The translations under genes were made by a program, and so were the position numbers. This document shows, in pieces, positions 31,971 through 38,873 of a stretch of 43,922 nucleotides of DNA. The stretch covers positions 1 through 43,922 of the forward strand of contig NZ_JAGPXX010000043.1 in NCBI RefSeq assembly GCF_018070345.1, read 5' to 3'. Below the pieces are notes generated by a model. It worked only from the letters and a program-made list of their open reading frames with translations, had not been told where the DNA came from and did not search any database. Each line of letters opens with the position of its first letter. Within the stretch, counting starts at the first letter, position 1. The stretch is from Streptomyces sp. F63 (GTDB taxonomy: Bacteria; Actinomycetota; Actinomycetes; Streptomycetales; Streptomycetaceae).

Positions 31971-34739
31971 TCACCGTGCGGTGATGACGTAACGGTGTCC
32001 GGCGCGGGCCCGGAGCAGGGTGGCCCCGTCATCCCGCCGGCGTGTCTGTGCCTCCCCTCTCCCGGTCGATTCCCGGGCGGTGCAGGGGCCTTCGAGGAGG
32101 CTGCCGCGGAGCGGGATCTCCCCGGTGCGGCCGGCGGCCACGACGACCGTGTGCGCCCTGCCGCCGGACCAGGCCAGGTCGACCGTGACGTCGCCGCGGG
32201 CGCGGAGGCCGTGGACGGAGCCCTCGGGCCAGGCGGCGGGGAGGGCGGGCAGCAGCTCGATCTCGCCGTGGTGGCTCTGCAGCAGCATCTCGGCGATGCC
32301 GGCGGTGGCCCCGAGGTTGCCGTCGAGCTGGAACGGCGGGTGGGTGCCGAGAAGGTTGGGGAGGGTGGACTCCCGGAGCTGCCCGGCGAGGAGGGCGTGG
32401 GCCCGGTCGCCGTCGTGGAGCCGGGCCCAGAAGTTGATCTTCCAGGCCCTGCTCCAGCCGGTGCCGCCGTCGCCGCGCGCCGCGAGCGAGGTGCGGGCCG
32501 CCGCGGCCCACCGGCTGCCGGGCCTGATCCGCTGTCCGGGGTGGAGGGCGAAGAGGTGGGAGACGTGCCGGTGGCGGTCCTCCGGGTCGTCCAGGTCCTC
32601 CTTCCACTCCTGGAGCTGGCCCCAGGAGCCGGTGCGCAGCCCGGGGTCGAGGCGGTCGAGGGCCCGCCGCACGTCCTCCCGGAAGTCCGGGTCGTCGCCG
32701 AGGACGCGGGCGGCCTCCAGGGTGTTCGACAGCAGGTCGTGGATGATCTGCTGGGCCATCGCGGTGCCCGCGGTGAAGCGGCCGTGTTCCGGGGAGTGGG
32801 CGGGCGAGACGACGAGCGTGCCGTCGGAGGGGTCCGTGCGCAGCTGGTGCAGCCAGAAGACGGCGGCCTCCTTGAGCGCCGGGTACGCGGTGTCGCGGAG
32901 GTACCGGGTGTCGGGGGTGTAGCGGTACCGCTCGTACAGGAGCTGGGTGAGCCAGGCGGCGGCCTCGGGGAACCAGAAGGCGGTGGGCCAGTCGTGGACG
33001 CCCGTGAAGCCGTAGGGGTTGGTCTCGTTGTGCACCACCCAGCCCGGTGCGCCGAACATCGTCCGGGCCGTGGACCGGCCGGGCGGGAGCAGGGAGGTCA
33101 CGAAGCGCTCGTACGGCTCGGCGGTCTCCGACAGGTTGGCGGGGTGCGCGGGCCAGTAGGCCATCTGGAGATTGATGTTGGTGTGGTAGTCGGCCGCCCA
33201 GGGCGGTTCCGCGCTGTCGTTCCACACGCCCTGGAGGTTGGCGGGCAGCGAGCCGGGGCGGGAGGAGGCGATGAGCAGATAGCGGCCGTAGTGGAAGGCG
33301 AGCGCCTCCAGCGCGCGGTCGGCCGCTGCGGCCTCGGCGCGGTCGGCCCCTTCGCCGCCGGCGGCTCCGGGGCGGTCCGGGCCGGGGCGGACGGCGCCGG
33401 GCTGCGCATCCGGGGCCTCGGCGGCATGGAGGCGGTCGGCCGCAGCGCCACCGGGTCCGCGACCGTCCCGGCCGGGGCGGTGCGGGCCGTGCGGATTCCC
33501 GCCGTCGTCCGTGGCGCCGGGCCGGGTCGCACCGCCGGCGGTCGCGCCGCGGTGGACCGCGCCGTGGCCGCCGTCGCCCGGGGCCGGCGGGCGCCGGACG
33601 GCCGGGACGGGGGCCGCCGCGGCGCCGGCGGCCCGGCCCGCGTCCGCGGGCGGGCGGGAGCAGTCCGTCCCGGGGCCGCCCGTGTAGTCCCGGAGCAGCC
33701 GGTCCGTCGGCACGTCCTCCGGCAGCCGGCCGCCGAGGTCGAGCCGCACCCGGTCGAACAACCGCCCGTGGTCGGCCATGTGTTCGGCGAGCAGCTCGTC
33801 GGGAGAACGCCGCGCCGCCCGGTCGACGGCAGCGGTCACCCGCGGGTGCGGGTCATCGCCCCGGTAGTGCGGGTGGGCGTCCGCGTAGTCGGTGCCCGCG
33901 GCGAGGACGAACCAGGCGCTGTCGGCGCCCTCGACGCGGATCCGCCCGCCGTCGCCGCCGCGGAGGGTGCCGCCGTCGGCGGTCACCCGGAGCTGTGCCG
34001 CGAACCGCAGGCCGTTGTCGCGGAGGGTGCCCCGTACGGTGATCCGCCCGTCCCGGGTGGCCACGGTGGCGTCCCGGCCGTCGCCCGGTGTGGTGAGGCG
34101 CAGGGTGAAGCGGGTGCTGCCCGGCCGGTCCGCGCCGAACCGTCCGACGATCACCCCGGCCGGGTGGGAGGCGAAGAACGCGCGCCGGTGGGTGACGCCC
34201 CGGTCGTCGGTGTGGCGCACGGTGGCGAGGGCGGTGCGGAGGTCGAGTGCGCGCCGGTAGTGGTCCGGAGTGCCGTGCGCGCCGGGCGGCAGGTCGATCC
34301 AGAGGTCGCCGAAGGGCTGGTACGCCCCGTAGCCGCGACGGGGGCGGCCGAGGAGCGCCGCGGCCTCCTCGGGGCCGAGGGAGCCGGACTCCTCGATCCG
34401 CCGCCGGACGTCCTCCAGCGCGCCGGGGCCCGGTGGGGGCCCGTTGCCGTGGTCGTAGCCCTCGGGGGAACCGGGGCCGCCGGTCCACAGCGTCTTCTCG
34501 TTGAACTGCAGCCGTTCGGTGGGGACGGTTCCGAACACCATCGCCCCGAGCGCGCCGTTGCCGATGGGCAGGGCCTCGCGCTCCCAGTCGGCGGCGGGAC
34601 GGTCGTACCGGAGGACCGGGTCCCCGGCCGGGTCCCGGGGGCCGCCGGGGCCGGGGCCGTGCCGGACCGGGACCCCTGGGGCGGCGGAGGGCTCCTGCGA
34701 CTCCTGGGGCCCCTGCGGCCGGAACACGCCTGGGGACAT
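31971..34739 (-). CDS. GH95 glycosidase (alpha-L-fucosidase-like)
   Basis: 922 residues. N-terminal beta domain (RYDRPAADWEREALPIGNGA, LQFNEKTLWTGGPG), then an (alpha/alpha)6 barrel and a C-terminal beta domain. The four catalytic residues known for Bifidobacterium AfcA are present: Asn521 and Asn523 in HTNINLQMAYW, Glu651 in SPAHSPEHG, Asp806 in PFQLDGNLGAT. The family releases terminal alpha-L-fucose or L-galactose from glycans. No signal peptide is visible after the start, so it may be cytoplasmic. About 120 Ala/Gly/Pro/Arg-rich residues are inserted at 360-480, just before LEALAFHYGRYLLIASSRPG. The ATG at 34739 has no ribosome site but follows a good promoter, suggesting a leaderless mRNA. 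Convergent with the response regulator. Confidence 0.93.
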   Translation of the reverse strand: MSPGVFRPQGPQESQEPSAAPGVPVRHGPGPGGPRDPAGDPVLRYDRPAADWEREALPIGNGALGAMVFGTVPTERLQFNEKTLWTGGPGSPEGYDHGNGPPPGPGALEDVRRRIEESGSLGPEEAAALLGRPRRGYGAYQPFGDLWIDLPPGAHGTPDHYRRALDLRTALATVRHTDDRGVTHRRAFFASHPAGVIVGRFGADRPGSTRFTLRLTTPGDGRDATVATRDGRITVRGTLRDNGLRFAAQLRVTADGGTLRGGDGGRIRVEGADSAWFVLAAGTDYADAHPHYRGDDPHPRVTAAVDRAARRSPDELLAEHMADHGRLFDRVRLDLGGRLPEDVPTDRLLRDYTGGPGTDCSRPPADAGRAAGAAAAPVPAVRRPPAPGDGGHGAVHRGATAGGATRPGATDDGGNPHGPHRPGRDGRGPGGAAADRLHAAEAPDAQPGAVRPGPDRPGAAGGEGADRAEAAAADRALEALAFHYGRYLLIASSRPGSLPANLQGVWNDSAEPPWAADYHTNINLQMAYWPAHPANLSETAEPYERFVTSLLPPGRSTARTMFGAPGWVVHNETNPYGFTGVHDWPTAFWFPEAAAWLTQLLYERYRYTPDTRYLRDTAYPALKEAAVFWLHQLRTDPSDGTLVVSPAHSPEHGRFTAGTAMAQQIIHDLLSNTLEAARVLGDDPDFREDVRRALDRLDPGLRTGSWGQLQEWKEDLDDPEDRHRHVSHLFALHPGQRIRPGSRWAAAARTSLAARGDGGTGWSRAWKINFWARLHDGDRAHALLAGQLRESTLPNLLGTHPPFQLDGNLGATAGIAEMLLQSHHGEIELLPALPAAWPEGSVHGLRARGDVTVDLAWSGGRAHTVVVAAGRTGEIPLRGSLLEGPCTARESTGRGEAQTRRRDDGATLLRARAGHRYVITAR

Positions 34740-35093
34740 GCCGGGCCACGCTAGAGGTCCGCGTGGTGGGTGACAACAGTGCGCGCAGCGGGGGCGGGGC
34801 GGGCGGGCCCCCGCCGCGCGGCGCGGGCCGGACGGCCGTCCCGTCGGTCCCCCCGGCGTGCGCCGGCACGCGCCCTCGGCCCCGGAGCGGCGACCCGAGC
34901 GCCAGCCGGCCCGGCGGGCCTCGCGCCGCGGCTCCCGGGACCGTGCGGCCGCTCGCCGCGGACCGCTGCGCCGGATGCCGGACGGGGCGCGGCCGCGGCC
35001 GCGAGAGGTGCCCGCGAGAGGTGTCCGCGCGACGCGTCCGGCCCCGCGCGCCTGGGCGGGAGCCGCGGACACCGGGGGCGCGGAGGGGCGTGA
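34740..35093. other. Upstream region of the GH95 gene; no gene seen
   Basis: 354 bases between two minus-strand genes. It holds the GH95 promoter at 34748-34776; the remaining ~310 bases are GC-rich sequence in which I see no gene or clear repeat. Confidence 0.6.
34748..34776 (-). promoter_or_regulatory. Vegetative-type promoter of the GH95 gene
   Basis: On the minus strand TTGTCA (34776-34771) and TAGCGT (34753-34748) are separated by exactly 17 bases, a good match to a principal-sigma-factor promoter. The ATG at 34739 begins eight bases after the -10, so the mRNA is probably leaderless. Confidence 0.6.
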
Positions 35094-35594
35094 TCAGCCG
35101 GTCTGGAACATCTCCGCGGGCAGCGGCTTGAGGAGGCGGTAGAGGTCGTCCGTGATGGGCCGGTCCCAGCTCGCGATGGTGACCAGCACGCCGTCGCTGC
35201 GGTCGAACTGCGCGCAGGAGATGCGGCTTTCGGAGAACGTGAGCCGGCGCACGATGAGGAGGTTGTCCTCGTGCATCACCGGGGTGTCCTCGGTGCCGGT
35301 CACCCGCACGGGCTCGTCGTTCTCCAGCGCCTCAAGGAGCTGGACCACCTCGAACGGCACCTCGTCCTCCCCCGTCTCCCGGGCCGGGGATCCCTCCGGC
35401 AGGTTTCCGATGATCATCGCCGGGCCGCGGCCGCCGAACAGGTCGTAGCGGAGGAAGACGCCCTGGCAGCTTCCGTCCGGCGCCGGGAGCAGACCGGCCC
35501 CGAGATTGCCCGGCCAGTCACCGGGATCCATCGCGAGGACGTCGAAGTCCGGTCCGGTGGGCGTGGCTGCGCTGCGGCGGCGGAGGAAGGACAT
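35094..35594 (-). CDS. Conserved hypothetical protein
   Basis: 166 residues, beginning MSFLRRRSAATPTGPDFDVL and containing MDPGDWPGNLGAGLLPAPDG, LRYDLFGGRGPAMIIGNLPEG and SWDRPITDDLYRLLKPLPAE. I recognise this as a conserved Streptomyces protein, but not its function. No signal peptide, membrane segment or catalytic motif is visible; the acidic, beta-rich composition suggests a compact cytoplasmic protein. The ATG lacks a ribosome site; TACCAT six bases upstream could be a -10 of a leaderless transcript. It is transcribed away from a 584-base non-coding region. Confidence 0.85.
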   Translation of the reverse strand: MSFLRRRSAATPTGPDFDVLAMDPGDWPGNLGAGLLPAPDGSCQGVFLRYDLFGGRGPAMIIGNLPEGSPARETGEDEVPFEVVQLLEALENDEPVRVTGTEDTPVMHEDNLLIVRRLTFSESRISCAQFDRSDGVLVTIASWDRPITDDLYRLLKPLPAEMFQTG

Positions 35595-36178
35595 GCGGCC
35601 ATGGTACGGGGCGGCCGTCCGCCCCGGCGCGGGCGGCCGGGGCGGACGCCGCGTGCCGGGGGCGGGCCCGCCGGCCCGGCCACCCGCCGCGCCGGACGGG
35701 CCAGGCGGCCCGGATGCGGCCGCCGCGGACGGCCCGGACGGCCGCCCCGGCGCACTCCCGCCGCCCGGACGGATGATGCACGGCCCGGGCGGCGGTGCGG
35801 GCCCGGCGCGTTGGCCCCGTGTTGACCGCGGGGCGGCGCGGCGGCGGCTGTCAGCGCGGTGCGGCGGCGGCTGCGGGGCAGCGGTCCGGGCCGGGAGGCG
35901 GGCGGCGGTCCGGAGGGGCGCGTGTCACCCGGCGCGCGCCCTGGGAGCCGGCCGTCATCCGGTCCCGGCACCCGGTCCTCCGGCCTTCCGGCAGCCGACC
36001 GGCGCGGCGTCACGGGCGCCGTCAGGGGTGCCGCCGGGGGTGCCCGGGTCGTCGGCGCCGACGTGCCCGTGGTGGCGGATGACGGCAGGTGTCGGGGGCG
36101 GGCGGCGGCTCCGGTACGAGCTGATCCTCCGTGGCGGCCGGCGGTAGTGTCCGTGGCCACCGGAACAGGAGGATGCGT
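35595..36178. other. Divergent non-coding region, no gene seen
   Basis: 584 bases between the conserved hypothetical and the leucine-rich-repeat gene. Frames here have arginine- and glycine-rich composition typical of non-coding GC-rich DNA. Apart from TACCAT near 35601-35606 (minus strand) and AGGAGG at 36167-36172, I see no feature. Confidence 0.5.
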
Positions 36179-36973
36179 GTGACGACCCGCTGGACACCGG
36201 GGCGGCCCGCTGCCCGCCCCGGGCCCGAGGCTGTGGGGGAGCCGGCCGGACGGGGCCCGGAGTCGCTCAACCTGTGGAACCGCGGACTCGGCACCGTTCC
36301 GGAAGAGGTCTGGGACCGTACGGCGTTGCGCGTCCTGATCCTCGCCGGCAACGGGCTGACCGGGCTCTCTCCCCGGATCGCGGGACTGCGCCGGCTGCAC
36401 ACCCTGGACCTCGGGCACAACGCCCTCGCGGCCGTGCCGGAGGAGCTCGGCGAGCTGACCGGCCTGACCCGCTTCCTGTACCTGCACGACAACCGGCTGA
36501 CGGAGCTTCCCCGTTCACTGATCCGGCTGACCCGGCTGCGCTACCTCAACGCCGGCGAGAACCCCCTCACCGCGCTCCCCCCGGACCTCGGCTCCCTGAC
36601 CGGCCTGGTCGAACTGCGGCTACAGCACTGCGCGCTGACGGTATTTCCGGAATCGGCAGGGGCTCTGCGGAATCTGCGGGAGCTGTGGCTCCGCGGAAAC
36701 CGTCTCACCGAACTGCCGGGCAGCCTGGGCGGCTTGAAGGAACTGCGGGAACTCGACCTGCGCGGGAACCGTCTCACCGGTCTCCCCGACCGCATGGCGG
36801 GACTGCCGCTGTTGCGCCGGCTGGATCTGCGCTCGAACCCGCTGCGCGAGCTGCCGGAGTGGCTCACCGGTCTGCCGTCCCTGGAGAAGCTGGACCTGCG
36901 GTGGACCGGCGCCGACGAGCGCAGCCCGGTGGTACGGGAACTCACCGGGCGGGGCTGCGCGGTCCTGCTCTGA
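36179..36973 (+). CDS. Leucine-rich-repeat protein
   Basis: About 264 residues. After a ~30-residue Pro/Arg-rich leader come about nine or ten leucine-rich repeats of 23 residues (LRVLILAGNGLTGLSPRIAG, LHTLDLGHNALAAVPEELGE, LRELDLRGNRLTGLPDRMAG), matching the bacterial/plant-like LxxLxLxxNxLxxLPxxLxx pattern, and a short capping end (RELTGRGCAVLL). No signal peptide or enzyme domain is attached, so it is probably a cytoplasmic interaction scaffold. Start: GTG at 36179 has AGGAGG with ideal spacing; the ATG at 36173 directly abuts it. Convergent with a DUF397 gene. Confidence 0.93.
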   Translation: MTTRWTPGRPAARPGPEAVGEPAGRGPESLNLWNRGLGTVPEEVWDRTALRVLILAGNGLTGLSPRIAGLRRLHTLDLGHNALAAVPEELGELTGLTRFLYLHDNRLTELPRSLIRLTRLRYLNAGENPLTALPPDLGSLTGLVELRLQHCALTVFPESAGALRNLRELWLRGNRLTELPGSLGGLKELRELDLRGNRLTGLPDRMAGLPLLRRLDLRSNPLRELPEWLTGLPSLEKLDLRWTGADERSPVVRELTGRGCAVLL

Positions 36974-37000
36974 CCCGCCGCTCCCCCGCGGACCGGCGGG
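36974..37000. terminator. Weak hairpin after the leucine-rich-repeat gene
   Basis: CCCGCCG and CGGCGGG form a 7-base stem with a 13-base loop beginning directly after the stop codon, between convergent genes. Confidence 0.4.
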
Positions 37001-37061
37001 TGGACACCCGGCGGGGCCGGACGGCGCTCTCCGGGCCCGCCCGGGGCGGTTCCCGCCGCTC

Positions 37062-37301
37062 TCAGCCGAGGTCGAACTCCCCGTCGCGGGCGCCCAGGAC
37101 GAAGGCGCGCCACTCCCCCGGGGTGAAGACGAGCGCCGGGCCCTCGGTGTTGCGGCGGTCGCGCATCGCGACGAAGCCCTCGACGAAGGCGATCTGCACA
37201 TCGCCCGTCCCCCGGCCGCTGGACTGCCAGACCGCGTTGCCGAGGTCGAGCGGGGGCTTCCGGTGCTCCGCGGCCGTCCGCCGTGTGGGGGTGTCCGCCA
37301 T
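37062..37301 (-). CDS. DUF397 family protein
   Basis: 79 residues. DUF397 core: WQSSGRGTGDVQIAFVEGF, then ALVFTPGEWRAFVLGARDGE near the end. Start ATG after GGGAGGAGCAGGGGC. In Streptomyces these small proteins usually sit beside an XRE-type regulator (and often a RsbW-like ATPase) in WhiJ-like modules; neither is adjacent here. A RsbW-like gene does exist 3.4 kb away at 40754. Probably an antitoxin-like or regulator-binding partner; this is family knowledge. Confidence 0.9.
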   Translation of the reverse strand: MADTPTRRTAAEHRKPPLDLGNAVWQSSGRGTGDVQIAFVEGFVAMRDRRNTEGPALVFTPGEWRAFVLGARDGEFDLG

Positions 37302-37501
37302 GCCCCTGCTCCTCCCGGTCCGTTTCACCCGGTCAGCCTAACGACGGCGGGCGGCGCCGGACAGGGCCCGGCGCTGAACCGGAGGACAGCGCGCGCCGTG
37401 GCGCCGGGCCGCCCGCGGGGCAGCCCGGCGCCGGGGTCAGCGGTGGGGTGCTGCGGCGGCCGCCGGTCCGTACCGGTGTACGGGGCGGGGGCCGCCGCCG
37501 G

Positions 37502-38044
37502 TCAGTCCGCCGGCTTGCCGAACTCGTCGACGACCGCCTCGCAGAACACCTTGAGGTCGTCCGGCTTGCGGCTGCTGATCAGCTTGTTCGGCCCGTTGGA
37601 GCAGACCTGGAGTTGCTCGTCGACCCAGGTGCCGCCCGCGTTCTCGATGTCCGTCCTGAGGCTCGGCCAGGAGGTGAGGGTGCGTCCGCGCACCACCCCG
37701 GCCTCGACGAGGGTCCACGGTCCGTGGCAGATCACCGCGACCGGCTTGCCCGCGTCGAAGAAGCTCTTGGCGAAGGCCACGGCCTTCCGGTCCAGCCGCA
37801 GGAAGTCGGGGTTGGCGACACCGCCCGGCAGCACCAGGCCGGCGTAGTCGGCGGCCGAGGCGTCCGAGACGGTCTTGTCCACGGGGAAGGTGTCGGCCTT
37901 GTCCAGGTGGTTGAACGCCTGGATCTCACCGGAGGAGGTGGAGACCAGCTCCGGTGTCCAGCCGGCGTCCTTCACCGCCTGCCACGGCTCCGTCAGCTCG
38001 ATCTGCTCGACACCCTCCGTGGCCACGAGGAAGGCAACCTTCAC
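37502..38044 (-). CDS. DJ-1/PfpI-family protein (class I glutamine amidotransferase-like)
   Basis: About 180 residues. The nucleophile elbow AVICHGPWTLVEAG has Cys followed by His, and the partner Glu is in LVATEGVEQIELTEP. Other family blocks are YAGLVLPGGVANPDFLRL and LTSWPSLRTDIENAGGTWVD. Members act as stress-related proteases, deglycases or chaperones; the exact activity is unsettled. Start: GTG at 38044 (KVAFLVATEG follows) gives the usual family length and has GAGGA ten bases upstream; ATG at 38065 has no ribosome site. Followed by 200 bases without a gene. Confidence 0.92.
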   Translation of the reverse strand: MKVAFLVATEGVEQIELTEPWQAVKDAGWTPELVSTSSGEIQAFNHLDKADTFPVDKTVSDASAADYAGLVLPGGVANPDFLRLDRKAVAFAKSFFDAGKPVAVICHGPWTLVEAGVVRGRTLTSWPSLRTDIENAGGTWVDEQLQVCSNGPNKLISSRKPDDLKVFCEAVVDEFGKPAD

Positions 38045-38163
38045 GTTTTCCACGTCCTCTCGCATGATCGCGTCGCGTTGCGTGGTGCACTCGCCGCGTA
38101 CCCGGGCGTATCCGGGCGAAACAGCCGCGGGAGGACGTGAGGACGCAGCCGCCGCCGGAGGGC

Positions 38164-38694
38164 TCAGACCGCGCCCGGGCCGGTGATCGGCTTGCCGTCG
38201 AAGACGCCGAGCCGTTCCCGGTAGAGCTCGATCGGGACGCCGTTGGGGTCGCGGAAGTACAGGCTCTCCTCCACACCGCGGTCGGGACCCGCGTAGTCCA
38301 CGTTCTCCCGGTCCAGGGCCGCGCGGGCCGCCGCGAACTGCTCGTCGCCCACGGAGAGGGCGAGGTGCTGGATGCCGCCGAGGGTCTCGGCGGCCGGCGG
38401 GTGCTCGTGGCCGGGGAAGTCGAAGAAACCCAGCAGATTGCCGTGGCCGATGTCGAAGAAGAAGTGCGTGGAGCCGCGGTAGTCGCGGTTCTCCACGATC
38501 TCGACCAGGGGGAAGCCCAGGAACTCCTGGTGGAAGCGGATCGTCTCCTCGACGTCGCGGCAGATGAACGCCACGTGGTGGATGCCGCGCGCCGTGGCCC
38601 GCGGCCGGTCGCCGGGCTCGCGCAGCCAGCGTTTGCGCAGTTCCTCACGGCGGTCTCGGATGGCTTGGAGTTCAGCGCCCTCCGGCTGCGGCAT
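38164..38694 (-). CDS. VOC-fold (glyoxalase/dioxygenase-type) metalloprotein
   Basis: 176 residues. A ~40-residue helical leader (IRDRREELRKRWLREPGD) precedes a VOC domain with metal-ligand candidates His in GIHHVAFICRDVEE, His in GGIQHLALSV and Glu in VPIELYRER. SLYFRDPNGVPIELY is the classic VOC ending. It may be an extradiol-dioxygenase-like or glyoxalase-like enzyme; substrate unknown. Start ATG at 38694 after GAGAGGGGAAAGGG. Same strand as the PfpI-like gene 120 bases downstream; they could be co-transcribed. Confidence 0.93.
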   Translation of the reverse strand: MPQPEGAELQAIRDRREELRKRWLREPGDRPRATARGIHHVAFICRDVEETIRFHQEFLGFPLVEIVENRDYRGSTHFFFDIGHGNLLGFFDFPGHEHPPAAETLGGIQHLALSVGDEQFAAARAALDRENVDYAGPDRGVEESLYFRDPNGVPIELYRERLGVFDGKPITGPGAV

Positions 38695-38795
38695 GCCCTT
38701 TCCCCTCTCGCCCGGGGATCCCGTGGGGGACCCCGTCGCCACCAGTATGGGGGCGGGGCCGGCCCCGCGTTCCGCGGCGGGCGCTCCCGGTGGGG

Positions 38796-38861
38796 TTGAC
38801 AGTGGCATGGACACGGGAAGAAAGTTTCACCCGGTGGCGGACTGTCCGGAGATTTCTTCCA
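38796..38861 (+). promoter_or_regulatory. Promoter/operator region of the serine hydrolase gene
   Basis: TTGACA at 38796-38801 is a perfect -35; GAAAGT about 18 bases on could be the -10. Overlapping it, GGAAGAAAGTTTCACC (38817-38832) has a GAAA-G-TTTC palindrome, and TTTCTTCC at 38854-38861 is the exact reverse complement of GGAAGAAA. A repressor such as an RpiR-family member could bind here; that is inference from the pattern. Confidence 0.45.
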
Positions 38862-38873
38862 GAGGGAGCTGCG

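Noticed and set aside
33299..33662. Frameshift as the cause of the odd segment in the GH95 gene
   Set aside because: The frame is open and correct on both sides, and the alternative frames here do not give family-like sequence, so I treat it as an insertion.
31995..34754. A 919-codon plus-strand frame opposite the GH95 gene
   Set aside because: The minus-strand frame has all GH95 motifs; this is its mirror.
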